From contig OZ176054.1 of NCBI GenBank assembly GCA_964247055.1, positions 9,920,001 to 9,984,000 on the forward strand: a DNA stretch of 64,000 bases, written 5' to 3'. Shown here piece by piece: positions 1-13,552 of the stretch. The stretch's first letter is position 1; each line of letters opens with the position of its first letter. The DNA comes from Paragordius varius. Its lineage: Eukaryota > Nematomorpha. The notes beneath the pieces were generated by a model. That model was not told where the DNA came from. It was given only the letters and a program-made list of their open reading frames with translations, and did no database searches. The translations under genes and the position numbers were made by a program.

Positions 1-167
1 TTTTTAGTGCGATGGGCTGGAGTTTATATCATGTATTAACGTTTGCGTTCATACCTTTGTTTTATATTCAAATTTCTCCATTCTTAATTTAGTTTTTATT
101 TTGTAGTATCATCGGTACTATATCATTTTAACTCGTAAAGTTAATTATCCAAATATTTTAAATATAT

Positions 168-364
168 TTAAATAATACTTTCTTGCGCGACTTCCAACGG
201 TCTTATTTTAAGCGCCATCAAAGCATGTGAATAGAGTTTGTTTTTAACCATATCTATTAAGGAAACGTTGGGAGTACGCCAAAATATAGCATACGTTTTT
301 CGATCCATAGGACCATATGTCACATGATCAACAAAGTATGGGGGTCCGTTACCAATATTCAAAC
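168..364 (-). CDS. Last exon of an unrecognised gene
   Basis: After an acceptor at 366-365 (CATAG) the minus strand is open for 197 nt in phase 1 (GLNIGNGPPYFVDHVTYGPM ... WRTPNVSLIDMVKNKLYS...EVAQESII, stop). Base composition is richer than the surroundings, and a degenerate copy lies 7.7 kb away at 7.89-8.06 kb. The phase-1 entry is the same as in the other genes of the window. No family was recognised and the upstream exons were not identified with confidence. Confidence 0.45.
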
Positions 365-3034
365 CTATGTTTGTTCGATTAATTATTTAATTATCTGAAA
401 AATGATATTAAGGTTTATATAATCCATTTAGTTTTAGGGATTTGTAGGATGTTAGCTTAGAGTCGAGACCTCGATTTTTAATTCTAAATGTTTAAATGCA
501 AAAATCAATGTTTATATTCCATTGTGCGTAGAAGTTGCACATTTTTATTTGTTAAAATGAACTTGTCGTTTTCGGAATAAATGCTATTATTATAAAAATG
601 AATATTAATTCTTTAAAATATTTGGATCAAAATTAAAATCTGGAAAGTTAAAGCATATTTTATGCATTTGGAAAATATTGAAAGCGTTTTGCCCACTTTA
701 ACAAACTGTAACAATTTTTTTGCAATATTTTATGCCGCTCATTTCTATCACGTTAGATTTTTTATTGAAGCATTTGTTTGCCTTCAATCAAAAATAACTT
801 TAAATTGTGTTTTCATGAAATATTTAACATCGCACAGGCAAGCTCCATAATATCAAAAATAACAGAAATGTTCTATAATTAAAAAATTTTGTACTTGTTA
901 CGATATAATAGACCGTTAAAATTTATGTCAAAATTTACTCAAAGTAATCTTTTCCCAAATGTAATCGATTAAATGCAATAATCTAGCATAATTAACTTCT
1001 TACACACCTCGGTGTGTAAATTTTTAACCTAGCCCATATAACCGATAAAAATATGGTACATAATTAAATTTAATATAAATATATTTCATTATTAATTTTA
1101 TAATATCAGCGAAATTTGGTTTAAGAGCATTTAGATTCTGCCAAAACTTTTATTCAAAATAAAATTTGCCATTGGGATGCCACAATTATACTCTTAATCA
1201 TTCCTACGCTCCAAAACCAAAAGCACATGAAAAAACTCATGCATTTCTAATAATATAATCTTTTTTATGAACCGATAGGCAATAGTTTTAGCAAATCGAT
1301 ATTGAAATTACTATACCATTTGTAAAATAGTTAGTAAAAAATAATTTACCTTTGAACATCAAGTATAGATTTAAATACATAAAATTCATTTTTTTTGAAA
1401 ATTTGCGTAGGATAAAAAATTATGAAATGAACACTAATTATAAGGGGTATAAATATTATTTCAAAATCGGTAAAAAACTTAGAGTTAATTTACGTTCATA
1501 CAATTGGCTATATAATTTTATTAAAATAACCCTATCAATAAATATCGCTGGTTAACTTAATGTTTACTTAGAAAATTATATCTTATAAAATTTTCTGACG
1601 AAATTGGATATCAGAACTGTGGATAATATTATAAAAGCAAATTAGATAAATTATGGTATAGTTTTGTTTGTTTTGTAACCTATCGAGCTCAATATTAAAA
1701 TTGTGTCAATATTATCATTAAAAAATCGCAAATTTCGGTCACGTTTCTAAAATAAATCAAGGTTAACTTTTTCGACTAGCTATCGTTTGTTATTTTGAAA
1801 ATATAAATAAATGCAAAATAAAAATATCTTTATTTCCAATTTTTCGGGAGAATTATATTTGTAATATTTATTATTGAATAGTGTATAGCATCTTTAGGTA
1901 GTATTATAAAATTGACTAATTAGCTGATAAAAGCAAATTTAACAAAATTAGAATATATTTGGACCTATCATAACATAAAAACTAATCGAATATTGCAGCA
2001 TTTTTCCCCCTTAGCTCAGGCCAATATCAATATCGCCCATCTACATTGGGTTTTAGCTTCAAGCGTGACAAAATTATTTTATATATAAATAATGAAATTA
2101 AAATACCTTAGAACTTATTAATTAAAAAAATTATTTTAAAAAGAGAATCGAAAAATAAATCGAACATGAACATTCCTAACTTACAATAATAATTAATCAT
2201 TAAAATTGTTTTATATAGCGATTAATCATATAGGTTGATTAATTTTATTAACAATCAGAACTTACGCTTGCTAGATAGCATTATGTATCCATATGCTAAA
2301 TTTTAGGAGTATTTTATAAACTCAGCAAAAGATTTTTTAGCCAATCGTAGTTAGAGAAAGGAAAGCAACATAGGTGAAATTTGGGATTTCTTTTACATTT
2401 TGGGAGACTAAAATTTTATTAAAAAGGCATTAAACTTAATAGTGTTACTTTAGGTAAAATAAAATGCTATCATTATATTAAGATTGTAGATTAAGAATCT
2501 AAAGACGCTCCAATTTTATTTTTTTGATAAAAGGCGCGGGGTATTAATGTTTATGGAGAAGCTTCGAAAAATTGATAAATTTATTTAATATAAGTTTAAA
2601 CAGTTTTTTCATGATATTTAAAAAATTGCATGAATTTAAAACATTAGTGGATCATTTAGTAATGTGTTTTAAATGTTTAAAAGTAAATTTGAATAGGCGA
2701 AGTTTACATGTTCGGGTATTATTACGTTATAGAATTTTGATTAGCGAATAAATAAGAATATTACATACAATTATGTTTATAATTATATGGAAATTTAGTA
2801 TAACCAGATCCAAGAATTCAATTGTAACTTTATTTGATATTTTAAGTTTTTTGCATCCCAATAGTATTATAAATTTGATTTCAAGTGTTGTTCCATGGTT
2901 AATAAAATTATTCCTGAATACCGATAATCAACTGTTTGGCGCCTTAATACGGACCTTCATTTCGTTTATATGGTTTTCGTCATGTGAAAGCCCATCATTC
3001 TTTTTATCTAAAATTTGATTGTAAACAAAGAGAC
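365..3034. other. AT-rich DNA, no gene supported
   Basis: Short ORFs at 662, 1352 and 2773 are low-complexity and lack splice or homology support. A stretch near 490-590 resembles 8270-8345, part of the duplication that also copied the 168-364 exon. Confidence 0.5.
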
Positions 3035-3100
3035 ACCAATTACACTATGTGGGCAAGGGGGTACATCATGCCCCGGGCGCCGTTAGGGCGCCTTTTTATG
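3035..3100. mobile_element. GC-rich transposon-end remnant
   Basis: GGGCAAGGGGGTACATCATG followed by CCCCGGGCGCC is far richer in G+C than its surroundings. It resembles the sub-terminal part of hAT-type elements. A like-oriented relative lies at 6280-6350. No matching partner end was found. Confidence 0.3.
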
Positions 3101-3148
3101 TTTTTTTTTATAACTTTTAATTCAAAATAATAAAAACTTACATGCAGG

Positions 3149-4609
3149 TATACCATTTTTCATGCAAAAACATCATTTTTTCAAGCAAAGGCAACATTTT
3201 TTCAAGCAATTGCAACATTTTTTCAAGCAAAGACAACATTTTTTCAAGCAAACGCAACATTTTTTCAAGCAAACGCAACATTTTTTCAAGCAAATGCAAC
3301 ATTTTTTCAAGCAAATGCAACATTTTTTCATCCAAACGTAACATTTTTTCAACCAAAGACAACATTTTTTCAAGCAAAAACAACACTTTTTTAATATTAC
3401 AAAGAATTACTATTTATTGTTAATTATAAATTATTTATTAAATTTTAAGTTAATGTAATTTATTTTTAGCGTTGAATTATGATTTTTATCGTTTTATCAT
3501 CAATATTTGATGGTAAAATTGATTTTCAAACATTTTGAATTTGCCCATAAATTGCCTTATTTATTTATATTAATTATATTTTTCTTTTACAATTTTGGTT
3601 TGGCCTAATCAAATTATTTAATTTGCACTTCAACAGTGTCTTTGAAAGTTTAAAGTTATCCTTCACTTCAAGTTGGTCCTTTGAATTTTTTGTTATGTTT
3701 TTAACTTTCATTAATTAAATCGAAAATAATTTTATTGTTGTTTTTAACCTATTTTCTATTATTTAACATAAATTTTAAATCGATATCAACGTTAAAGCTT
3801 TGAAACCGTATATTTATTTCGTAAAATAATTTTAGATATTTATAACACGAAAAAAAATATATGAGTTTTCTGGGTTATTAAAAAATTTTCATTAAAAACA
3901 TTAAAAGTTAATAATTTTGTTCAATTAAAAAAAATATTTTGAAACAAAAAAAGTGGTTTTTCAATAAAATTTTTTATTTTTAAATGGATAAATATATAAT
4001 AAATAAAGAAAATTAGGTTAATAAATAATAATATTAAAAAATAAATGCAAAAATTAAGGTAAAACAAAATTTATATATTTTAAGGACCAACTTGAAATGT
4101 TCAAGAACCAACTTGAAGTGTTCAAGGACCAACTTGAATTGTTCAAAGACACTCTTGAAGTGCAAATTAAATAATTTGATTAGGCGAAACCAAAATTGTA
4201 AAAGAAAATATAAATAAATAAGGCAATTTCAGGGCAAAATCAAAATGTTTTAAAATCAATTTTACCATCAAATATTGATGATAAAACGATAAAAATCCTA
4301 ATTCAACGCTAAAAATATATTACATTAACTTAAAATTTAATAAATAATTTATAATTAACAATAAATAGTAATTCTTTGTAATATTTAAAAAAGTGTTGTT
4401 TTTGCTTGAAAAAATGTTGTCTTTGGTTGAAAAAATGTTGCGTTTGGATGAAAAAATGTTGTATTTGGTTGAAAAAATGTTGCGTTTGCTTGAAAAAATG
4501 TTGCGTTTGCTTGAAAAAATGTTGTCTTTGCTTGAAAAAATGTTGCATTTGCTTGAAAAAATGTTGCGTTTGCTTGAAAAAATGATGTTTTTGCATGAAA
4601 AATGGTATA
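3149..4609. mobile_element. Fold-back element with 21-bp tandem-repeat arms
   Basis: The ends are inverted copies of TATACCATTTTTCATGC, probably with TA target duplications. Inside each end is an array of about ten 21-bp units with core CATTTTTTCAAGCAAA (left, 3170-3385) or its complement (right, 4395-4590). The arms continue as an imperfect inverted repeat of ~300 bp around a ~400-bp AT-rich centre containing CAAGTTGGTCC and its complement. Because 21 is a multiple of three, the arrays make long heptad-repeat ORFs on both strands; these are not genes. The design resembles Drosophila Foldback elements. Confidence 0.75.
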
Positions 4610-7600
4610 TTCCTTCAAATATGTGCAAAAGGGCCGCTTATTTAGTTTTTTTATTAATTTATTTTTTGGTTTAATCTCTAAATAATATAAACAATATACA
4701 AATGAGATCAATAAATATTATGCAAAAAATAACTTTGTATTCCCTTCAAACATGTGCAAATTTTTTTTTGCTAAAAAAACTTTTCTTTCGATTATATTTT
4801 TAATTTTTTTGCTGCCTTTAATTGAATGAATTTAACTCTTGTCTCTGTTCGAACTTAGCATTTATCTATTATTTTGTTTTTATTCTAATTATATTTAATT
4901 TCAAATTAACACCTAAATTTTTATTTAAATCTCCAAAATCATTCCATATCTAACATTGTAACTTTTTATTATCTATATAGCTTTGTATTTTTATATTTAC
5001 TTTTATTGTCATCAGATATCAATGCCTAAATCAGCGGTTACGTAAATAGGAGGCTAAAACATGAAGTGATAAAACAGCTAAATTGAGAATACTATAAAAT
5101 AAAAATTTGCGACACGAACATAACGGTACCCCTTAATTACAATTATTTAATATACCTGAAACCCTAGTTATTAATCCAATAAATAGGGATGACAAAATTA
5201 CAACACCCTCAATAATTTAGCTATCTTATTAAGTTTAGGGATATCGCCCTTTTAAATTTTACTAATATTTATATTCCCATAACATCAATTTGCACAGAAA
5301 TGATTTGGAATATGACAAAATAAGATTCTTTGAAACAATAAATTATGGTTCAGTGCCCCATTGTTTTTTCAGGCCGGTATGAAAGATAGATTTTTAGTTT
5401 TAATATCTTGACTTTTACATAAATAAGAAACAGATCTTCTTAATGTTTTTGTCGCCTACCTTTCAGTGATCTCAACTTTCATCGTTCATTAATAAATGGA
5501 TGAAAAAAGAATTAATATTATCAATTATTCTAAAACAGGTCACTAACATCTTGTTTAACTACGGTGACTACTATTTAAATTTCTAGACACAGCTGACAAA
5601 TATTTCTCTTTGATTTTTTTATAATTTAAGCGCCCAAAATTTGACCCAACATCACAGCTGCATTATTAATCCATATGATAACTTATATTATCGCATAAGG
5701 AATTTATTATTTTTTTACATTGCATAATTATATAATTAAAAAAACCATGATTTTATAAAAGTTTTTTTAACATAATTAATTAACACTACAATTCAATTAT
5801 TTTGGATATTGGGGAAAAAATTAAGTTGTTAAATGTTCCTATAAAACTCTCCCAGTATTAGATCATGAGCTACAATATTAATTATAAAAGATATATAGGA
5901 TGTTGTTGGAATCTAAATGCGTTAGACTATCCTCGAATTTATGTAAAAATTTCAGCCATCAATTATCAAATAGTTGAGCTTCTAGAGCTGAATTAATTAC
6001 TGTTTTATTTATCAATATTGTCTTTGCCTCTTTCCTATTAGTAAAATCTCATTTATATCTTATTATTTTAGGGATTAAATAAACTGCTTAACATACTGTC
6101 ATAAAATTGATTTCCGTTATCTGCAGTAATTCACCTTGATTTACAATTATTTTAAATCTCATTGTTATTTACCATTATAAATTCAAATCAATATGCATAA
6201 AAATCATTTTTATATATAAATTTACTTATTATCTAACTATGGTGAGAGGTTGCAACGTTTGGATTTTTTTCGAAAAAAATGTTTTTTAAAGGAGGAAGGG
6301 GGGAAGGCGCCATGCCCCGGGCCCCGCAAATGCTCGGTACGCCATTGCAGACAATAAATTAAATTCCAATTTGGCTAAATCTAAATGACCAATAATACTT
6401 TTGTTTAATGTTTTATCACCTCTCCGAAACACAATGATCGTCTTTGATTATGTCAGAAAACATAAAGCCTTTTTTGTAATAAATATTATAATTTTAGGCT
6501 TTTGAAGTCCGCAAAATACTTTCCCTGAAATTATAATTGGCGTTTTCACTAGGATAAAATATTTTGGTGTCATTTGTTATTAATATAACTATATAGACAT
6601 AGCAAACCAAATGTTTTACAAATTTACTAAGAAAACTTTCCTTGTATGAAGATTAAAGGGCATAATAGCGGTTGACATTATATGAGTAACTATATATTGT
6701 TACAAGAAGAAGTAAAAAAAACTTTAGGAAATTTTTTTTATGGGCTATCTGCAATGAAAAATAACGTTCATTTTATATTGTATCTAACATTATTTTTATG
6801 ATAAAACTTGTATTCTCTATATTACTTGACAGCCGACTTATGGATTATGATGTTTCATGAAATGGAAAACTGTATATATTATATTTATATAGTCGTTTGA
6901 TATCAATAGATTTATACCAATTAGTCACCAAATATTTTTGTTAACACTAGAACTAGAATGGTGTTGACAAAAAACTGACAGTACACATGATATTTTTATA
7001 TAAAAACGATCATTTTGATTTAAATGGTTTTTGTTTTGTTTCAATTGAGGCTAAACCCAGATGCATATTTACACAAACCGCTTGTATTTATGTGTTGAAA
7101 TTGCCATCGCTTTTTGTGTTAAAATAATAAGCACTGAAGCGTAATAGAACATCGAGAATTATTTGCTTTAGCTTTTATAAAAATTGAACTGTGGGATAGG
7201 TCTCCCAGAAAAAATTACATCAATACCATTTTTATCCATTTGGTCAAAACTAAAGTCAGACATTATTGAAAGCCTGGCTGTGACCTCAGTAAAAATAAAT
7301 GAATTAATATTTAATTTAGAAAATGCGTTGATAATGTTAGTTACGTATATTTTTGTCTATTTGAAATAATTAGCTGGTTCAAATAGCGCCTAGGCAATCG
7401 AAATTTTACTAATGATTTTAGTTTCATGCTTTTTTCAAATTAATTCTTTTTTGCCATTAGGATTAATTTTCATGTAGATAATCTTTTATTTAACTAAAAA
7501 AAAATATTTTTATGTACGGCTGGTTGGGGGAGCGTATTTATATTATGGAACCTTTCTTTTTTCCGCCATTGTTACATTACGGGTTTCATCTAACATATTC

Positions 7601-7892
7601 GCCCTAGATGCCTGCACAAGGCCATTTAGATAAATAAACTTAAGTGTCTAATATATGAAATGTAATTTATATGGCTTAAAATTGCACAAAAAACCTGAAA
7701 AAAATTGGTTAAATATTGACATATCAAACCTTTGGTATCATACTCCTAGTGCAGTATATTTTACAAATTTCATCGTCCTTGATCTAATTTTTATTATACT
7801 AATAATATTATCGGTATTATATCATGTTAAATCATAAAAAATATAAATTACCTAGGTACAAGTTTCATATTGTTAAAATAAGAGTTAATAAT
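4610..7892. other. AT-rich DNA, no gene supported
   Basis: Apart from the GC-rich remnant at 6270-6350, I see nothing with support. A possible 58-nt minus exon at 7227-7284 is too weak to call. Confidence 0.45.
6270..6350. mobile_element. GC-rich transposon-end remnant
   Basis: The complement begins CAATGGCGTACCGAGCATTT and continues GCGGGGCCCGGGGCATGGCG, typical of hAT-type right ends. Only one end is visible. Confidence 0.35.
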
Positions 7893-8056
7893 TTTTCGTT
7901 CGACTTCTCACAGTCGTATTTAAACACCATCAAATGAATAGAGTTTTATATTTTGATCATATCGATTCAAAAAAGCCATATAGCATAAAATGCTAATCGA
8001 TAGGATCCTATGTCAGATGATCAATAAAGGGGGTCCGTTAATAATATGAAGACCAA
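7893..8056 (-). pseudogene. Decayed copy of the 168-364 exon
   Basis: The minus strand repeats the nucleotide pattern of the exon at 168-364, including the AACGGACCCCC start, the TTGATCAT...CATA...GGTCCTAT region and the AAACTCTATTCA segment. It contains in-frame stops and length changes, and the acceptor AG is gone. Flanking DNA (around 8270-8345 against 490-590) is also similar, so a segment larger than one exon was duplicated in direct orientation. Confidence 0.5.
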
Positions 8057-8783
8057 ATAGGTTACATATTGGGTTTGCATATTATTATACGTAATATAAA
8101 TATCCCAATAAATTTTGCAATATATAGATGTTTATTAAGTTTTTCATAGATTAAGTTAGTACTTGATGTTTATTCGAATAATTATTATACTAAACATTTT
8201 GTAATTTTTTGTATATATTATAAGTATTTTGAAAGTTTTATCATGTTCCTCAAATTAAAGTTTTTTGGATTTTCGAAAGTTGCACACTAAAACCTGTTAA
8301 AATAGGTTTGTTTAGAAAATAAATGTTAAAGGCGAAATTGAGTAGAGTGTCTTCTTTATACAACAAAATATATTTTAAATAAAAAAATAAATTAAATTGA
8401 TTAAAGGTTTTGTATTAAACAATTTATTAGCTAACTCTATAAATATTTAAGCTAAGTATCAGTCGGCAAAAAATAATTTACTTTTAACGAGAGTTAGTTG
8501 ATTAAGTAAATTTATGGCAAATGTGCGTTGATAAAAATGAATCCGTAACATAAGGTATATTAATACTATTAAAAATTCGATAAAAATATACAATAAATAG
8601 ACTATATATGTTGGTCAATATAATTGCCAATCTAAATATAGATTAAGTCGTGTAAATTTTACGGCTAAAATGTAAAAAAAATATCTGTATTAATAACTTA
8701 TAGATAAATTAAATAATTGATGTTATTATAAAAGTTTATTACATCAATGATAATTAAAATTTCAGTCCGTTTCTTAAAAATTA
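8057..8783. other. AT-rich DNA, no gene supported
   Basis: Holds a duplicated flank (8270-8345) of the decayed exon; otherwise featureless. Confidence 0.45.
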
Positions 8784-9866
8784 CTTCCAGAGAGTGGCGA
8801 AACTACGGGGAGCTAGGGGAAGTAGTACGGGGGGCTTAAGGCAAAACAGGGGCCCTTTTTATTATTTATACTAAATTTGAGACCCTTTTTTAGTTTGCGG
8901 GGGGCCCAAAATTTATTACCTTTTTTATTATACAGATATGTAAGTAATGGCCTGATTTCAATTATACTGGCAAAAAAGAAAGAGAATCATTATTGATTGA
9001 AAGGAAGAAAAAGGGAAAAAATGCATTTTTTCACTATCTCAATAACCGGTTTTATTATAAGCTAATTGATATACACCTTTAAATTCTCCAGTTAACACCT
9101 TAAAAAGTGAAAAAAGTTTAAAAATAAATAAATTAGTATAGATAGTTGACACCAAAAATTAAGTTTTTCAAGTTCTAAATTATTTTGTTATTAAAAATTT
9201 AGTTTTATAGTTTTATGAGAATTCAAATTTTGACAGATGTAATAATTTTGCCTCTGTTAATAAAATAATTACAAATTAAATCTCATTTGCAATAATGTAT
9301 TAATATACCTTTCATAAAAATACATTTCCTTTTTTAATGTAGTGTGAAATACAATTTACATATTTTAATTTTTATGAGGAAATTGGATGAAAATTTTAAT
9401 ATTGAGGTTAGGAAAAAAGAGCAAAAAATGCATTTCTTTCACTATATTAAATTAGCCATAATGATTTGTTCCTTTATTTATTTCTGGCAGTTTTAATAGT
9501 GAAAAAAAGGAGGGATTAAGAAAAACATTCATCATAATATTCTCTAACAAGTAATCTCAATTTATTTGTTTTGATTATATAATATGCAATTTGCAGGCCA
9601 ACTCACATTAATGTTGGCCAATTCATATTACAAGTTTGAGAAATAACAAAATTTTGTAAAAAATGTTTTTCAGTGTATACATCGTGAATGAAATTCAAAT
9701 TTTTTAGAATGATTGTTATTTCACATTCTTTACTGTAAAGTGCCAACATTTGTTGGCTGGTATACATTAATGTGCATTAGTTTTCTAATGTTTTAACCTT
9801 TCGCATGTTATATTCAAATTTATTTTTAGTTCTAAAACATATTTTCGATATTACCACACACTAAAA

Positions 9867-10464
9867 CATGGGTCAGCAATTTTTTTCCGCGGGCTTTATC
9901 AAAATTTAAAAATCTTAGCGGTCCGCACATTCATATTCCATTTAATTATTACATTTATATATATTTTTCCGGCCTTCGAACCGGAACCTGGCTCCTGTTT
10001 TAGGAACCGATTCCTGTTTCATTTTTAATTAGAGCCCTGTTCTAGCCCACTTTAATGGGACCGGTTCGAAGCCCCCTTATTATAATTTTAAAAAGCCATA
10101 TTACCATAAAAAATATTTTATTATTCTGATTAAAGAGCTCTCAAATTTAAATCCGAATTCCGAAAATATAACTTTTAGCAATTAGTTTATATTTAAGAAG
10201 TTTCCCCGCTGCTATTCCTAGGTAGGATGCGCTTATGTTGAAAATGTTTATATGAAGAACGAATATAAGAGCCTGCAGCAGACGAGCGAAACAGAGAAAG
10301 CTTCACAAACAAGCTGTCCCTTCATGAATTAGTTAAGTCTTCATAGTAAAATAGGTTTATAATTATGCCCATGTTACTGAAAACACGTCATGGTTTATGT
10401 TTAATCATTTTAAAAATGGTCACTACCTTGGGGGCCGCACAAATGGAAAGGTTGCCGACCTCTA
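9867..10464. mobile_element. Non-autonomous hAT element nested in the larger hAT
   Basis: The left end CATGGGTCAGCAATTTTTTT and the right end (complement TAGAGGTCGGCAACCTTTCC) are Charlie-like hAT termini. The 8-bp flanks CACTAAAA (9859-9866) and AACTAAAA (10465-10472) match at 7 of 8. GGGCCGCAC near the right end is also typical. No transposase was seen. Confidence 0.7.
9971..10075. mobile_element. Small inverted-repeat element inside the nested hAT
   Basis: GGCCTTCGAACCGGAACC at the left and GGACCGGTTCGAAGCCCC at the right form an inverted repeat around ~70 bp. The same termini bound 30614-30748. A decayed relative (ACGGAACCGATTT...GGTTTCTGTTCC) lies near 23480-23555. This gives three levels of nesting at this site. 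Confidence 0.5.
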
Positions 10465-10559
10465 AACTAAAAGATTTTGGAGATTCGCATGTTTTTACAA
10501 ATATCGCATAGTTGTAAAAAAATTTATTACAAAATATTTAATTCTAAATAATTGTTTTT

Positions 10560-12910
10560 TTGTGCCAAACTTAAGCGGCAAAAACGAAAAGAGCGAAGGA
10601 AAACGCAATAAGCGTTTCAAAAATGAAAAAAATGACAGATGTTTTATAACCCATTTCAACAAATGTGACCTTTGATGCTAACTCGGAGAAACAAAAAACA
10701 GTTCAGCAATGGTGTAGATAGTTCGAGTCATACTATTGAACCTAGCCATCATGCTAGCTCTAGATCAAATGAGAAAACGGTAGTGATTATCAACGAAAGT
10801 GTAGATTGGATAGTTTGTCATATAATGTTTTAACGTAGTTAAAGTCGTTTGATTTCAGAGAGTTCCGATATGGGTAATTATATAAATATAGAGTTATAAA
10901 ATGAAGAAAAACAAATTCTGACTAATTCAATCGTCACCAGATCCTTTTAAAAGAGATCCTTTTCAAGAAAATCGTTGTTCAGAAACTTTTTACAAAAAGA
11001 ACACTAAATCTGGGCTTGTAAAAAGATCATGGATATGTTACAGCATAATTTTGGACAGCCTATTGTGAACCGTGCTGGCTGTTCTCCAATGACGGTAAGG
11101 ATATTTGGAGAAAAGGTGTAAGGAATTGGAAAGCGCATCCAAAATTATACAGAAGAAAGTAAATATTACATGGACTGCTGCTCTATTTATAATAAATGGA
11201 AAGAGTATAAAACGATGCGACTACTTACAAAACGAAACAAATATTTGGGTTAATGTATTAGAAAGATTATTCAGCATAACATTATATTTATCAAAAAAAT
11301 TCCCTGTTTTTCGAGGTCATCATGAAACCTTTGATAACAACTATAAATGGTAATTTTTAAAGTCAGGCTCAACTTTTAGCAAAACATAATAGTATAATAA
11401 AGCAAGTTTTGGATATGCCTAAGGGCATTAAATATTTGTGTCCATTAATACAAGAGGAAATTATAGACTGCATTACAACATTTGAGAGATGTAATTATAT
11501 CTGAAATAAAAGAGGCGACTTTTTACAATCTCATTTTAGACAATACTCAGGATATAGCAAAAAAGATTAATTAAGTAAAATATTTTGATTTGACTTATTA
11601 AGGAAAATGGCATGGCAAAAAAAGGATAAGAAAGTTTTTTCAGGATTTAGAGAAATTGATAAACGTTCAGCATATGAGTTATATGGAATAATAAAAAAAT
11701 CTTTGATATATATCATTAGATAAGTTTAGAGGCCAAGGTAATGATGGAGCCAGTGTTATGAGCGGAACCAATGGATTACAATCCCTTTTGATAAAGGATT
11801 GGCCCCAGGCATTTTATGTTCATCGCACCGCTCAGAATCTAAATTTAATTATAAATGATTCTATAAAATCTTGTAGAGAAGGATCCGATTTTTTAGCAAC
11901 TCTGGAGGCAATATACATTTTTTTACAGTATAAAAAGATGGGACCTTTTGAGAATTACTACTCAGGAATCTGAAATAAGTTTGAAAAATTAAATTTCACT
12001 CGTTGGGCTGGAAGGTATACTTTATCTTTTATCAATAAAATATTCTTATTTTGATATTTACCAATATAACATTAACCTAAGAAAAATGAGCGGGAAGAAG
12101 CTTCTATGTTAATACAAAAAATAAGTAAATTTGAATTTATATGTCTTTGCATATTTTATATCATATATTAGATAAAGTACATATAAAACATTACAATCAA
12201 ATGATATTGACCTAATAAAAGCAAAAACAGAGATTGAAAATTTAAATATAAACTTATTAAAATATAGAAGTGACTATATAACCGCAAAAAAGATGCCATG
12301 GAAATGGCTTAAAATGGGGCATTAAATCTGTTTTTAGTGATAAGAGACATAAAATTATTAATATACATATTAATGAACGATGACCATAGACTTTCTAATT
12401 TAAATGATAAGTTTAGAGTGAATTTTTCAATAAAATTTTAGATATTGTAATTTTTCAATTAAAAAACAGATTCGGCAGTTTTTATAGCGTAGCGGATATG
12501 TTTTCATTTCTTCCATCAAAGTTAACTAAAATGAGTGAAGTAGAACTTATCAATTCAGCTAAAAATTTAATAATTAATTATCCACGATTGAGTGAATATT
12601 TTCCGATTCATATAGTGTCAGTTTCTGATTCGCTTAAGGATGAGATCGTTCAAATTAACAATGCCAGACAATTTGCAGAGCGAATAATTATTAAGTATCC
12701 AACAGCTTCAGCCAGTTGTGATGAAGTGATAACAGCATTATTATTGTTTTTGACTTTATACTGCTACAGCGGATTCATTTTTAAAAGTTAAATTAAAAAT
12801 TATATTAGAAGCACGATGGCTGAAAAAAGGTTGAGCAATTCATAGTTACTTGAAGCGGAGATGGCGGATAAAATGAAACAAAATTTTAAAACATGATTAT
12901 CTGATTAATT
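10560..12910 (+). pseudogene. Broken hAT / ZMYM1-like transposase
   Basis: Pieces appear in order on the plus strand in several frames. First is a Lys-rich N-terminus (SGKNEKSEGKRNKRFKNEK, ~10580), then a TTF-type region (~11105-11350, ending VFRGHHETFDNNYKW). Next is ISEIKEATFYNLILDNTQDI (~11495), which matches the family's catalytic start SxILDxTxD. Then comes an insertion-domain piece (~11758-11960, GLQSLLIKDWPQAFYVHRTA). The C-terminal dimerisation part is at ~12498-12890 (FLPSKLTKMSEVELINSAKN ... FLTLY, then MAEKRLSN and EAEMADKMKQNFK). Many frameshifts and stops are present, and no functional protein is possible. Confidence 0.75.
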
Positions 12911-13552
12911 CATGCTCCTAATAAGATATTTAATTATTTAAAACTTTAAAGATAAACGTTATGTTTAAATAATTGGCGGTATTTTGGGTGGGCGGGTGGG
13001 TACTAACCATTATATATAAAAATATCAGGAACGCAAAACTTTTAGACTCAGGATGCCAAGTCATGTAAATATTATCATTTTTTAATATAATATTTCTTTA
13101 CTAATCTAAGTGATGCGCCAGGTGAGAAGATAACTGCAAACGATTTTTTTTGGGGGGGAGGGGGGCAGTATTTTTTACTTGATGGGAGGCTTACAATTTA
13201 TAGTTCCGCCCTTGCTTCCAAAATGGCGCTCATATAGAAATAAAACTAAATAATGATCCTATGTTTTATTTGAGGTATTTCTTATATTTATAACGTTTTG
13301 CATCATAAACTTAGATTAGCATATAGTGTTGAAAATTCACATTCGTAATTAACCCTTAAATATTCTTTATTGAATCAATATCTATTATAAATATTTATTA
13401 GAGAATATCAAAAATATTTTATTCAATCAAATCAAGTGATTACCATCGAATTTTCGCATTCAAGTGGTGGTATTAAACCGACCCATTATAAAATATATAA
13501 TACGACTAAAAGGTATAATAAAAATAAAAAATTATATTTAAAGATGAAAAAA

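Larger units (their letters stand above)
8792..13214 (+). mobile_element. hAT transposon (ZMYM1-like group), decayed
   Basis: The left end GAGTGGCGAAACTA and the right end (complement CAAGGGCGGAACTA) agree at 10 of 14 bases. The flanking 8-bp target duplication is CTTCCAGA (8784-8791) against CTTCCAAA (13215-13222), 7 of 8. The GC-rich sub-terminal parts and CAGTGGCG-type ends are typical of this hAT group. A transposase remnant lies at about 10560-12910. A second hAT element is nested at 9867-10464. Confidence 0.75.

Noticed and set aside
1990-2060. GC-richer patch (TCGCCCATCTACATTGGG) resembling 24440-24490
   Set aside because: The similarity is short and neither patch has convincing exon borders.
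3138-3423. Three overlapping repeat-rich ORFs on both strands (heptad repeats such as LLEKMLR)
   Set aside because: They are by-products of a 21-bp tandem array in a fold-back element arm; the mirror-image arm at 4320-4711 makes the same ORFs.
7227-7284. Possible 58-nt minus exon (VTARLSIMSDFSFDQMDKN)
   Set aside because: It has an acceptor and a donor, but no copy, no partner exon and weak splice sites.
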